Assembly: GCA_016185145.1 (NCBI GenBank)
Contig: JACPOB010000141.1
Coordinates: 1 to 64,000, forward strand
Source: Rhodospirillales bacterium
GTDB lineage: Bacteria; Pseudomonadota; Alphaproteobacteria; Reyranellales; Reyranellaceae
DNA: 64,000 bases
Direction: 5' to 3'
Under the pieces are notes generated by a model that had not been told where the DNA came from, ran no database searches, and saw nothing but the letters and a program-made list of their open reading frames with translations. This document shows positions 55,568 to 62,878 of the stretch, one piece after another. Made by a program: the position numbers and the translations under genes. Positions within the stretch are counted from its first letter, which is position 1; every line of letters starts with the position of its first letter.

Positions 55568-56026
55568 CTAAGGCAGTTGCGTCGCCTGGCTGACGGCGAG
55601 CAGCCAGCCGTCGCGGCCAGTGACGTATACGACGACCCAGCGGACATCGCGGGGCTTCTGTTCAGCGGCGTCCGGCAGGGTGCTCTTGCCGGTGACGACG
55701 ACGGTCGGGCCGGCAAAGACGCGGTAGCTCAAGTCGGCGGCCGGCGCGTTCTCGATCATGGGTGCGCCCGCCATCGCCGAAGCGACCCGCGCTTCCCTGT
55801 CGTCCATCTTCCCCGACTCGTGGGTGTGCGTGAAGGCGTCTGCATAGATCGCGCGCAGTGTTCGGGCGTCCTTGGTCGTCACCGCCTTGGCGAGCTTGTC
55901 GCGGACGACCTTGATCTCTTCGATGATGCTCTGCGATTCTGCTTTGTCGGGCTGGCGCGGCGGATGGGCGAGCGCGGGCAGCGTGATGAGAAGTGGTGCG
56001 GCCGCTAGCAGCAAACGTCGACGCAT
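55568..56026 (-). CDS. Exported SnoaL/DUF4440-like (NTF2-fold) protein
   Basis: A 152-residue protein with a clear signal peptide (MRRRLLLAAAPLLITLPALA). The mature part, DKLAKAVTTKDARTLRAIYA then DAFTHTHESGKMDDREARV, is typical of the NTF2-like DUF4440 group, with VTGRDGWLLAVSQATQLP at the end. Catalytic residues are not evident; these proteins bind small ligands or have no known activity. It lies between selD and cobT without overlap. Confidence 0.8.
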   Translation of the reverse strand: MRRRLLLAAAPLLITLPALAHPPRQPDKAESQSIIEEIKVVRDKLAKAVTTKDARTLRAIYADAFTHTHESGKMDDREARVASAMAGAPMIENAPAADLSYRVFAGPTVVVTGKSTLPDAAEQKPRDVRWVVVYVTGRDGWLLAVSQATQLP

Positions 56027-56077
56027 CCGTCGTCCTTTTCTGGACCGCAGGCCGGAGGCCGGTGGTCTGGAAGAGTT

Positions 56078-57106
56078 CTAGGTCTTCGAGCTTACGCCCG
56101 CCTGGGCAAAGGTCGCCATGCCGTTGTGGCAGGCGGCCGCCGCTTTCAGGAGCGGCACCGCCAGCGCCGCGGCCGAGGCCTCGCCCAGGCGCATCCCGAA
56201 GTCGAGCAGGGGACGCTGGCCGATCGCTTCGAGGAGCCGCGTGTGGCCGGGCTCGGCCGAGCGATGCGCCACCAGGCAATGGTCGAGCGCGTGCCGGTCG
56301 ATCGCGTACAGAACGGCGGCGGCTGTCGTGCAGGCATAGCCGTCCAGCAGCACGGGGATGCGGCCCATGCGAGCGGCTAAAACTGCGCCGGCGATGGCTG
56401 CGAACTCCTCGCCGCCGACCGCGGCCAGGAGCGCGAGCGGATCGCGTTGCTCGATCAGCGCGCGATGATGCGCCAGAGCCTCGTCGATGACGGCGATCTT
56501 GTGCGCCAGCGCCTTGCCCTGCACGCCGGTGCCCGGCCCTGCCCAATCGGCGCCGGCGCCGCCGAACAGCGCCGCGCACAGAGTCGCCGCCGTCGTCGTG
56601 TTGGCGATGCCCATCTCGCCCAGGCACAGCACGTCGATGCCGGGCTCGGCCGCCATCATGCCGTAGGCCATGGCGTTGGCCGTGCGCGCCTCGCTCATCG
56701 CCGCGCCTTTGGTGAAGTCGTCGGTCGGATGCTCGAGGTCGAGCTCGTAGATGCGCAGGTCGGCGTCGATGCTGCCGGCGAGCTGGTTGATCGCCGCGCC
56801 GCCGTTCAGGAAGTTCTTCACCATCTGGCCGGTGACTTCCGGCGGATAGGCCGACACGCCGCGCGCCGCCACGCCGTGCGTGCCGGCGAACACCGCGATG
56901 CGCGGCCGTTCGATCCTCGGGCTGGCGCGGCCCTGCCAGGCGGCCAGCCATTCGGCGATCTCCTCCAGCCGGCCGAGCGATCCCGGCGGCTTGGTGAGCT
57001 CGGTCTGGCGCTGCACGACCTTGGTCTGCGCCTCCTGATCGGGACCAGGCAACTCGCGCAGGATCCTGCGCATTTCGTCGAAAGAAGGAGCGGTGGGGGC
57101 GTTCAT
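56078..57106 (-). CDS. cobT: Nicotinate-nucleotide-dimethylbenzimidazole phosphoribosyltransferase
   Basis: A 342-residue enzyme that makes alpha-ribazole phosphate, the lower-ligand precursor of cobalamin. TKPPGSLGRLEEIAEWLAAW, VFAGTHGVAARGVSAYPPEV and CLGEMGIANTTTAATLCAAL are diagnostic; the catalytic Glu is in DFGMRLGEASAAAL. ATG 57106 is the natural start (MNAPTAPSFDEM). It diverges from cobS with only 33 bp between the starts, so both share a promoter region; no cobalamin riboswitch fits there. Confidence 0.97.
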   Translation of the reverse strand: MNAPTAPSFDEMRRILRELPGPDQEAQTKVVQRQTELTKPPGSLGRLEEIAEWLAAWQGRASPRIERPRIAVFAGTHGVAARGVSAYPPEVTGQMVKNFLNGGAAINQLAGSIDADLRIYELDLEHPTDDFTKGAAMSEARTANAMAYGMMAAEPGIDVLCLGEMGIANTTTAATLCAALFGGAGADWAGPGTGVQGKALAHKIAVIDEALAHHRALIEQRDPLALLAAVGGEEFAAIAGAVLAARMGRIPVLLDGYACTTAAAVLYAIDRHALDHCLVAHRSAEPGHTRLLEAIGQRPLLDFGMRLGEASAAALAVPLLKAAAACHNGMATFAQAGVSSKT

Positions 57107-57139
57107 AGCGGGCGCGGACCATCCTATATTTGCCCCATC

Positions 57140-57940
57140 ATGACCAGTCCCACCGAGCCGCCGGTCTCCCGGCCGTCCTCCTTCGACGAATGGCTGCAAG
57201 CCTTCAAGGAGCAGGCCACGTTCTTCACCGGCCTGAAGCTCGATGTCGGCGCGCCGCGCTGGCAGCTCGCCGATGTGCTGCCGGTGCTGCCCTTCGTCGG
57301 AGCGGGCGTCGGCCTCGCGGCCGGACTGGTGTTCGCCATCATGCGCGGCCTCGGTCCGGGCTGGCTCGCCGCCGTCGTGGCCGTGGGTGCGGCGATCCTG
57401 TTTACGCGCGCCCTGCATGAAGATGGCTTGGCCGACACCGCCGATGGATTGGGGCCGCACGGGCTCGATGCCGACCGGCGGCTGGAGATCATGCGCGACA
57501 GCCGCAACGGCACCTTCGGCGTGCTGGCGCTCGCTCTCTCGGTGCTGGTCAAGGTCGCCTGCCTGGCGTCGTTCAGCGGCGCCACTGGCCTGGTCGTGCT
57601 GATCGCCGCGCACGCGCTGTCGCGTGCGACTCTCGCCTATCCATTGCTCACCTATTCGCCGGTGCATGCCGACGGGCTGGGCTCGCAGGTCGGCAAGCCC
57701 TCCGACAACGACGTCTGGCTCGCCATCGGCATCGGCGCCGTGCTGGCCTTCCTGCTGCTTCTGGGCAAGGGCTTCTTCGTCGCCCTTCTGGCGCCCATCG
57801 CCGCCATGGCCGCCGCCTGGTTCGCGTCGCGCTGGGTCGCCGAGCGCATCGGCGGCTACACCGGCGACACGCTGGGCGCCGTCCAGCAGGCGGCCGAGAT
57901 CGCCTTCCTGGTGGTGGCGGCACTGTTCATCAGCCGGTAA
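57140..57940 (+). CDS. cobS: Adenosylcobinamide-GDP ribazoletransferase (cobalamin synthase)
   Basis: A 266-residue inner-membrane enzyme joining adenosylcobinamide-GDP to alpha-ribazole, the last assembly step of cobalamin. FTRALHEDGLADTADGLG holds the acidic metal-binding residues, and IMRDSRNGTFGVLALALSVL is a second signature. About six membrane helices. ATG 57140 has no strong ribosome site. It is divergent from cobT and upstream of the phosphatase and cobU genes, separated by repeat copy 4. Confidence 0.96.
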   Translation: MTSPTEPPVSRPSSFDEWLQAFKEQATFFTGLKLDVGAPRWQLADVLPVLPFVGAGVGLAAGLVFAIMRGLGPGWLAAVVAVGAAILFTRALHEDGLADTADGLGPHGLDADRRLEIMRDSRNGTFGVLALALSVLVKVACLASFSGATGLVVLIAAHALSRATLAYPLLTYSPVHADGLGSQVGKPSDNDVWLAIGIGAVLAFLLLLGKGFFVALLAPIAAMAAAWFASRWVAERIGGYTGDTLGAVQQAAEIAFLVVAALFISR

Positions 57941-57961
57941 GAAGACCGCCGAAATATACCC

Positions 57962-58069
57962 ACCTCATCCTGAGGAGCGGCCCGCAGGGGCGCGTCTCGA
58001 AGGATGGGCATCAGTCGTGTTGTTGCCCACCCTTCGAGACGCACGCCTGCGGCGTGCTCCTCAGGGTGA
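57962..58069. repeat. Palindromic intergenic repeat, family A copy 4
   Basis: ACCTCATCCTGAGGAGCGG on the left and GTGCTCCTCAGGGTGAGG on the right, inner arms CGTCTCGAAGGATGGGCA/TGCCCACCCTTCGAGACG. Lies between cobS and the phosphatase gene. Confidence 0.9.
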
Positions 58070-58094
58070 GGCTAATTGAAGGAGCACCCATCTC

Positions 58095-58766
58095 ATGGCG
58101 ACAGGCGCCAAGATCACAGGTCTGGTAACGCGTTGGTGGTGGGTGCGGCATGCGCCGGTGCCGAATCCGGAGGCGCGCTGCTACGGCCAGACCGACAAGG
58201 ACTGCGACGTCAGCAACCACGACCTGTTCGTGCACCAGGCGAAGCTGCTGCCCAAGGGCGCGGTCTGGTACGCCTCCAACCTGCTGCGCGCGCGCAAGAC
58301 GGCGGAGACGCTGGCCAGCCACGGCGCCGACATGAGCGAGCTCCTGATTGATTCCAATCTCGCCGAGCAGCATTTCGGTGACTGGCAGGGTCTCACCTAT
58401 GTCGAGATCGCCGAGCGGCACGCCAACAACCATCTGTTCTGGCTGGGCCCGCCCGAGTACCGCCCGCCGGGCGGCGAGAGCTTCGTCGACCTGCGCGACC
58501 GCGCGGTGCGCAGCATCGATCGCCTGACCGAGGAACATCGCGGCCGCGACATCGTGGCGACGGCGCATGGCGGCACCATCCGCGCCGCGCTGGCCCACGC
58601 CTTCAACCTGCATCCCGAGGCCGCGGTGCGCTTCGAGATCGACAATGTCTCGGTCACCCTGATCGAGCATTTCGAGCAGGCCGATCCCGCGCATGCCTGG
58701 CGCGTCGCCTTCGTGAACTACATGCCACGCCAGCTCGTCGTCGCCAAAGTGGCGGCGCTGGCATGA
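58095..58766 (+). CDS. Histidine phosphatase family protein (CobC-like alpha-ribazole phosphatase candidate)
   Basis: A 223-residue branch-1 histidine phosphatase. The phospho-acceptor is His in WWWVRHAPVPNPE; the second His is in IVATAHGGTIRAAL. The GERxD region reads EQHFGDWQGLTYVEI. Its position between cobS and cobU suggests it removes the phosphate from alpha-ribazole-5'-phosphate (CobC role). The family also contains phosphoglycerate mutases and other phosphatases, so the specificity rests on context. Its stop overlaps the methyltransferase start (ATGA). Confidence 0.88.
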   Translation: MATGAKITGLVTRWWWVRHAPVPNPEARCYGQTDKDCDVSNHDLFVHQAKLLPKGAVWYASNLLRARKTAETLASHGADMSELLIDSNLAEQHFGDWQGLTYVEIAERHANNHLFWLGPPEYRPPGGESFVDLRDRAVRSIDRLTEEHRGRDIVATAHGGTIRAALAHAFNLHPEAAVRFEIDNVSVTLIEHFEQADPAHAWRVAFVNYMPRQLVVAKVAALA

Positions 58767-59632
58767 AGACCGCCGCGGAGCTCGCTGCCGAGCAGGCGGC
58801 CTACTGGAACGGACCGGGTGGCGAAGGCTGGCTCGCCGCCTACCAGCGCATCCAGCGTGCGATCGGCGAGATCGGCGAGGTTGGGTTGTCGGCTGCGGCG
58901 GCGCGCGCCGGTGAGCATGTCATAGACATCGGCTGCGGCACCGGCGACACGACCGCCGCATTGGCGCGGGCCGTCGGCCTCTCCGGCCATGTGCTCGGCG
59001 TCGACATCTCCGAGCCGCTGATCACGGCCGCACGCGCGCATCGGCTGGACAACGCCACCTTCGCCGTCGGCGATGCCGCTACGCATCCGTTCCAGGCGGG
59101 CCACTATGATCTCGTGTTCTCGCGCTTCGGCGTCATGTTCTTCGCCGATCCGGTCGCTGCCTTCCGCAATATCCGGCGCGCGCTGAAGCCGCAGGGCCGC
59201 CTGGTCTTCGTCGCCTGGCGCACGCCGCAGGAGAATCCCTGGGGCACGACGCCGACGCGCGCGGCCCAGCCGTTCCTGCCACCGCAACAGCGCCCCGGTC
59301 CGGAGGATCCCGGCCAGTTCTCGTTCGGCGATCGCGCGCGCGTCGAGCGCATCCTCGTCGAGGCGGGCTTCGGCGACCTGCGTTTCGAGCCGATCGACCG
59401 GCAGATCTGGATGGGCGACAGCGTCGCCGAGGTCGTGGCCGGCGCCGGTCGCTTCGGTCCGCTGGCGCGAGCCTTCGCCGGCGCCGAGCCCGCGGCCATC
59501 GAAAGGGCCAAGCAGGCGATCGCCGAGGTGCTCGCGCCGCATGAGAAGCCCGACGGTGTGCGATTGCCGGGTGCGTGCTGGCTGGTCCGGGCGAGTGCTC
59601 TTCCGGACCGCGCGCATCCTGCGCGCTCATGA
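58763..59632 (+). CDS. SAM-dependent methyltransferase (class I)
   Basis: A 289-residue Rossmann-fold methyltransferase. Motif I is VIDIGCGTGDTTAALARAVG, with acidic residue at VLGVDISEPLITAARAH, motif II in FAVGDAATHPF and post-motif FRNIRRALKPQGRLVFVAW. It overlaps the phosphatase gene by ATGA and so lies inside the cobalamin gene run, but it does not resemble the precorrin methyltransferases. The last ~11 residues (ALPDRAHPARS) and the stop are encoded by the family C repeat at 59598, suggesting the original 3' end was replaced. Substrate unknown. Confidence 0.9.
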   Translation: MKTAAELAAEQAAYWNGPGGEGWLAAYQRIQRAIGEIGEVGLSAAAARAGEHVIDIGCGTGDTTAALARAVGLSGHVLGVDISEPLITAARAHRLDNATFAVGDAATHPFQAGHYDLVFSRFGVMFFADPVAAFRNIRRALKPQGRLVFVAWRTPQENPWGTTPTRAAQPFLPPQQRPGPEDPGQFSFGDRARVERILVEAGFGDLRFEPIDRQIWMGDSVAEVVAGAGRFGPLARAFAGAEPAAIERAKQAIAEVLAPHEKPDGVRLPGACWLVRASALPDRAHPARS

Positions 59633-59690
59633 GCCTCGAGCGCGCAGGGAGGTCGCGTCAGACGCGACCCAGCGCGCGGTCCAAAGGAAG
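59598..59690. repeat. Palindromic repeat, family C (copy in cob cluster)
   Basis: GGACCGCGCGC near the left pairs with GCGCGCGGTCC near the right, with an inner hairpin GGTCGCGTCAGACGCGACC. The opening CTCTTCCGGACCGCG is the same as in the repeat at 29244. It overlaps the 3' end of the methyltransferase gene and ends just before cobU. Confidence 0.75.
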
Positions 59691-59693
59691 CTG

Positions 59694-60254
59694 ATGGAAC
59701 ACATCTCCACCTTTCCGCTGCCGCCGGTGACGCTGGTGTTGGGCGGCGCGCGTTCGGGCAAGAGCACGCACGCCGAGAAGCTGGCGACCGGCAGCCTGTT
59801 CGGCGGAGCACCACGGCCCGCGGTCTACATCGCCACCGCCGAGGCGGGCGATGTCGAGATGGCGACCCGCATCATGGCCCATCGCACCCGCCGCGGCGCC
59901 GCGTGGACCACCATCGAGGAGCCGCTGAAGCTCGCCGAGGCATTGCAGACCGCTGCCGTGCACGGCCAGCCGGTGCTGGTCGATTGCCTGACGCTCTGGC
60001 TCTCCAACCTCATGCACGCCGAAGCCGACCTCGACGAGGCGGCCGACGAGCTGGTCATGGCGCTCGACGGCTACCGCGCGCCGGTGGTGTTCGTCAGCAA
60101 CGAGGTCGGTTTGGGCCTGGTCCCCGAGACCCCGCTGGGCCGCGCCTTCCGGGACGCCCAAGGGCGGCTCAACATGCGCATGGCCGACCGGGCCGACCGG
60201 GTGATCCTGATGGCCGCCGGTTTGCCGCTCCTGATGAAGGACCGCCCGGGATGA
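59694..60254 (+). CDS. cobU: Adenosylcobinamide kinase/adenosylcobinamide-phosphate guanylyltransferase
   Basis: A 186-residue bifunctional enzyme that phosphorylates and GMP-activates adenosylcobinamide. The P-loop is LVLGGARSGKSTHAEKLA; MAHRTRRGAAWTTIEEP contains the guanylylated His; VLVDCLTLWLSNLM and VFVSNEVGLGLVPETPLGR are diagnostic. In alphaproteobacteria this gene is also called cobP. AAAGGAAG precedes ATG 59694. It ends in a hairpin terminator. Confidence 0.96.
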   Translation: MEHISTFPLPPVTLVLGGARSGKSTHAEKLATGSLFGGAPRPAVYIATAEAGDVEMATRIMAHRTRRGAAWTTIEEPLKLAEALQTAAVHGQPVLVDCLTLWLSNLMHAEADLDEAADELVMALDGYRAPVVFVSNEVGLGLVPETPLGRAFRDAQGRLNMRMADRADRVILMAAGLPLLMKDRPG

Positions 60255-60283
60255 CAATGGCCTGCTTGCAGGCCTCGTGTCAT
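60251..60283 (+). terminator. Hairpin terminator after cobU
   Basis: ATGACA pairs with TGTCAT at the base, and GGCCTGC/GCAGGCC forms the top. A short T-rich tail (CATTTCTG) follows. The stem begins inside the cobU stop codon. Confidence 0.65.
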
Positions 60284-60399
60284 TTCTGAGGTAAGAAGTC
60301 CAACTGCCTGAAAATAGTCACGAAATGTGCTACCATGGCAGTTGTGGTGGCGATTCGGCGCGTCCCCGGCGTCGGCCACAGGACCAAGGAGCATAAGAA

Positions 60400-61086
60400 A
60401 TGAAGCTCGACCGCCGATCCGTCCTTGCCGGCACCGCGGCCGCGTTTGCCGCCCCCCTGATCTCCGCTGTTCCGGCACGCGCCGACGCCAAGCGACAAGC
60501 GCTGGTCGATTCCAGCCTCGAATCCGCGCGCAAGATCCTGACCGGCAAGGATACTCCCGACGCCGCCAAGTACATCCAGGGCGCGCGCGGTGTGCTGATC
60601 GTGCCCGAGCTGGTGCAGGGCGGCCTGATCTTCGGCCTGGCCGGCGGCCGCGGCACCTTGATGGCGAGGAGCGCACCCAGCGACTGGAGCCCGCCTGCCT
60701 TCTACGCCATGGGGTCGGGCAGCGTCGGCCTTCAGATCGGCGCCAAGGTCTCCGAGGTGGTGTTCATCATCAAGACCGAGAAGGGCCTGCAGGCAATCCT
60801 CGACCACAGGTTCAAGTTCGGCGCCGAGGCGGGCGTTGCGCTGGCGGTGGTCGGCATCGGCGTCGAAGGCGGCTCGACCACGGCGGGCGGCGCCGACATC
60901 ATCGCCTTCGCAAGCTCGCAGGGCCTGTTCGCCGGCGCGTCGCTGGAGGGCTCCTACCTCGATCCCGACAACGACTGGAACGCGCTCTATTACGGTTCGG
61001 GCGCCAACACCAAGTCGATCGTGATCGACCGCCGCTACACCAATCCCGGCGCCGAGCCGATCCGCCAGTTCATGGCGAAATGGTGA
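60400..61086 (+). CDS. Exported SYLF (Ysc84-type) lipid-binding domain protein
   Basis: A 228-residue protein with a Tat-like signal (MKLDRRSVLAGTAAAFAAPL). The SYLF domain is clear: KYIQGARGVLIVPELVQGGL, WSPPAFYAMGSGSVGLQIGA, then GLFAGASLEGSYLDPDNDWN. Eukaryotic relatives bind phosphoinositides; the bacterial role in the envelope is not established. AAGGAGCATAAGAA precedes the ATG. It is a single-gene unit. Confidence 0.92.
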   Translation: MKLDRRSVLAGTAAAFAAPLISAVPARADAKRQALVDSSLESARKILTGKDTPDAAKYIQGARGVLIVPELVQGGLIFGLAGGRGTLMARSAPSDWSPPAFYAMGSGSVGLQIGAKVSEVVFIIKTEKGLQAILDHRFKFGAEAGVALAVVGIGVEGGSTTAGGADIIAFASSQGLFAGASLEGSYLDPDNDWNALYYGSGANTKSIVIDRRYTNPGAEPIRQFMAKW

Positions 61087-61174
61087 GAGCACGCTTGGCT
61101 TGAGCCCGATTCAACGATAGCCGCGAACAAATCGTTTGCGCCGGCCTGCGACGCAAGTCTAGACCGCAGGCACC

Positions 61175-61966
61175 ATGACCATGGATCACAAGCAACAGCG
61201 CGAGCTTGCCCGGCTGCTCGCCGGCCTGCGTCGCGACGGTCGTCAGCAGAGCGGGCTCGATGCCAGCCTGGTGCCGCCGGACAAGGACACCGCCTACCGC
61301 GTTGCACGCCTGGTCGAGGAAGAGCTCGGCTGGCAGGTCGCGGGCTGGAAGATCGCCGCCGCGAAGGCCGAGATGCAGCGCGAGCTGCGCACCGATTCGC
61401 CGATCTACGGCCGCGTCTTCGCGCCCGGCGTCAATCACTCGCCAGTGACGGTCGAGCACGCGCGGCAATGCAGCCCGATCCCCGAAGTCGAGTACCAGGC
61501 GCTGCTCGGCGCCGACCTGCCCCCGCGCGCCAAGCCCTATACCGTCGACGAAGTGAGCGAGGCGGTGGCGTCGCTGCATCCCGGCATCGAGCTTGCCGAG
61601 TGCCGCTTCATCCATGACGACAGGTTCCCGCCGCTCAGCGCCGTCCTGGCCGACGGCGCTGGCTGCGGCACGCTCTGCTACGGCCCCGCGATCGAGGATT
61701 GGCGCAAGCGCGACATCGCGGGCCAGGAGGTGGTGCTCCTGTGCAACGGTGCCGCTCGCCGCCGCGGCACGGCGGCGACTGCGCTCGATCATCCTGTGGT
61801 GCCACTCACCTGGCTCGCCAACGAGCTGTCGCGCACCGGCATCGGCCTGAAGGCGGGCCAGATGATCAGCACCGGCACGCTCACCGGCATGCTGCGGCCG
61901 AAGGCGGGCGAGACCTATGTTGCCGATTTCGGGCCTTTTGGCAGCGTTACGGCGAGCTATGCCTGA
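61175..61966 (+). CDS. 2-keto-4-pentenoate hydratase/fumarylacetoacetase-like protein
   Basis: A 263-residue MhpD-type enzyme. YRVARLVEEELGWQVAGWKI is the typical N-terminal part; PIPEVEYQALLGADLPPR provides the metal-binding Glu residues; SHP-like and Lys positions follow in PGIELAECRFIHDDRFPP. It closes with ISTGTLTGMLRPKAGETYVA then DFGPFGSVTASYA. These enzymes hydrate or decarboxylate dienoates from aromatic ring cleavage. No other pathway gene adjoins, so the substrate is unassigned. Confidence 0.88.
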   Translation: MTMDHKQQRELARLLAGLRRDGRQQSGLDASLVPPDKDTAYRVARLVEEELGWQVAGWKIAAAKAEMQRELRTDSPIYGRVFAPGVNHSPVTVEHARQCSPIPEVEYQALLGADLPPRAKPYTVDEVSEAVASLHPGIELAECRFIHDDRFPPLSAVLADGAGCGTLCYGPAIEDWRKRDIAGQEVVLLCNGAARRRGTAATALDHPVVPLTWLANELSRTGIGLKAGQMISTGTLTGMLRPKAGETYVADFGPFGSVTASYA

Positions 61967-62092
61967 CGTCGCCTTCAACCGATAGATGGTTGTGTATCAT
62001 ACGTGTGATGCTACTTATTGGAGCATGCACATGGCGATGAACACAGCCGAGGGCATGTTGAAGCCGCGGCTTGGCCACATTAGGTTTTGGCC

Positions 62093-62545
62093 ATGGCCAC
62101 GCTGACCTTCGACAAGCTGGCCTATGTCGATCGGCTCAAGGCCGCCGGCATGGGCGAGCGCGAGGCGCGGGCCTTGGCCGAGGGTTTGGATCAAGCCTTG
62201 CGCGAAGAAGTCGCCACCAAGACCGATCTGGCAGCGGTCAAGACGGATCTCGCCGCCGATATCGCAGCGGTCAAGACGGAGCTCGCCGCCGATATCGCAG
62301 CGGTCAAGACGGAACTCGCTGCCGATATCGCAACGCTGAGGCGAGAGTTCGCAACTGAGATCGCGGCGGTAAGGCGGGAACTCGCAACTGAGATCGCAGC
62401 GGTGAGGCGGGAACTCGCGTCCGAGATCGCTTCGGTTAGAGCCGATCTTGCAGCGGTCAAGCACGACATGTTGCGCTGGATGGTCGGGTTGGCATTTGCC
62501 CAGGTCGGCCTCACCGTGGCGCTCGTCAGGCTCCTGCCTCACTGA
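62093..62545 (+). CDS. DUF1640-like coiled-coil protein with C-terminal membrane helix
   Basis: A 150-residue protein. After an N-terminal MATLTFDKLAYVDRLKAAGM segment, residues about 45-120 are a run of 11-residue units (TELAADIAAVK, RELATEIAAVR and variants), giving a hendecad coiled coil. A C-terminal helix (MLRWMVGLAFAQVGLTVALV) anchors it in the membrane. The pattern matches the DUF1640/CCDC90 group, which in mitochondria includes MCUR1-like proteins; the bacterial role is unknown. The DNA shows matching 33-bp repeats. A 24-codon frame overlaps the start from 62032. Confidence 0.85.
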   Translation: MATLTFDKLAYVDRLKAAGMGEREARALAEGLDQALREEVATKTDLAAVKTDLAADIAAVKTELAADIAAVKTELAADIATLRREFATEIAAVRRELATEIAAVRRELASEIASVRADLAAVKHDMLRWMVGLAFAQVGLTVALVRLLPH

Positions 62546-62560
62546 GCGGCAACGTCGCTC

Positions 62561-62731
62561 TCAGTCGATCGCGTCGGCCGTCACATCGAGCGGTGCGGCA
62601 ACGACGTCGCCTGCCACCGGCACGACCTTGACCGCGGCGCTCGTAACGCGGACGGGCGCTGCAACAACACCGCAGCCGGCGAGGCCCGCGGTGATGGCCA
62701 GGATCAGCAGGGCTCGTACAAAATACGTCAT
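62561..62731 (-). CDS. Small lipoprotein
   Basis: A 56-residue protein from ATG 62731 (AGGACAGGT upstream). MTYFVRALLILAITAGLAGC is a lipoprotein signal with Cys20; the mature part VVAAPVRVTSAAVKVVPVAG then DVVAAPLDVTADAID is short and Val/Ala-rich. It resembles a set of small lipoproteins of unknown role found in several proteobacteria. It is convergent with the coiled-coil gene. Confidence 0.7.
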   Translation of the reverse strand: MTYFVRALLILAITAGLAGCGVVAAPVRVTSAAVKVVPVAGDVVAAPLDVTADAID

Positions 62732-62878
62732 ACCTGTCCTCATGTCGTGTGAACGCCGCAAAGGCCCGGCAGTTCCCAGGATGCCCGCATCGAGACTGAC
62801 GATTGCGGCCGCGTTGGTGGAGCAAGCCACTCTCGCCTGCTAGGTATTGGCGGTCCGCACAGCGGAGGAGACCCGCCC

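Noticed and set aside
57107..57139. Cobalamin riboswitch between cobT and cobS
   Set aside because: The divergent gap is only 33 bp and no B12-box was seen.
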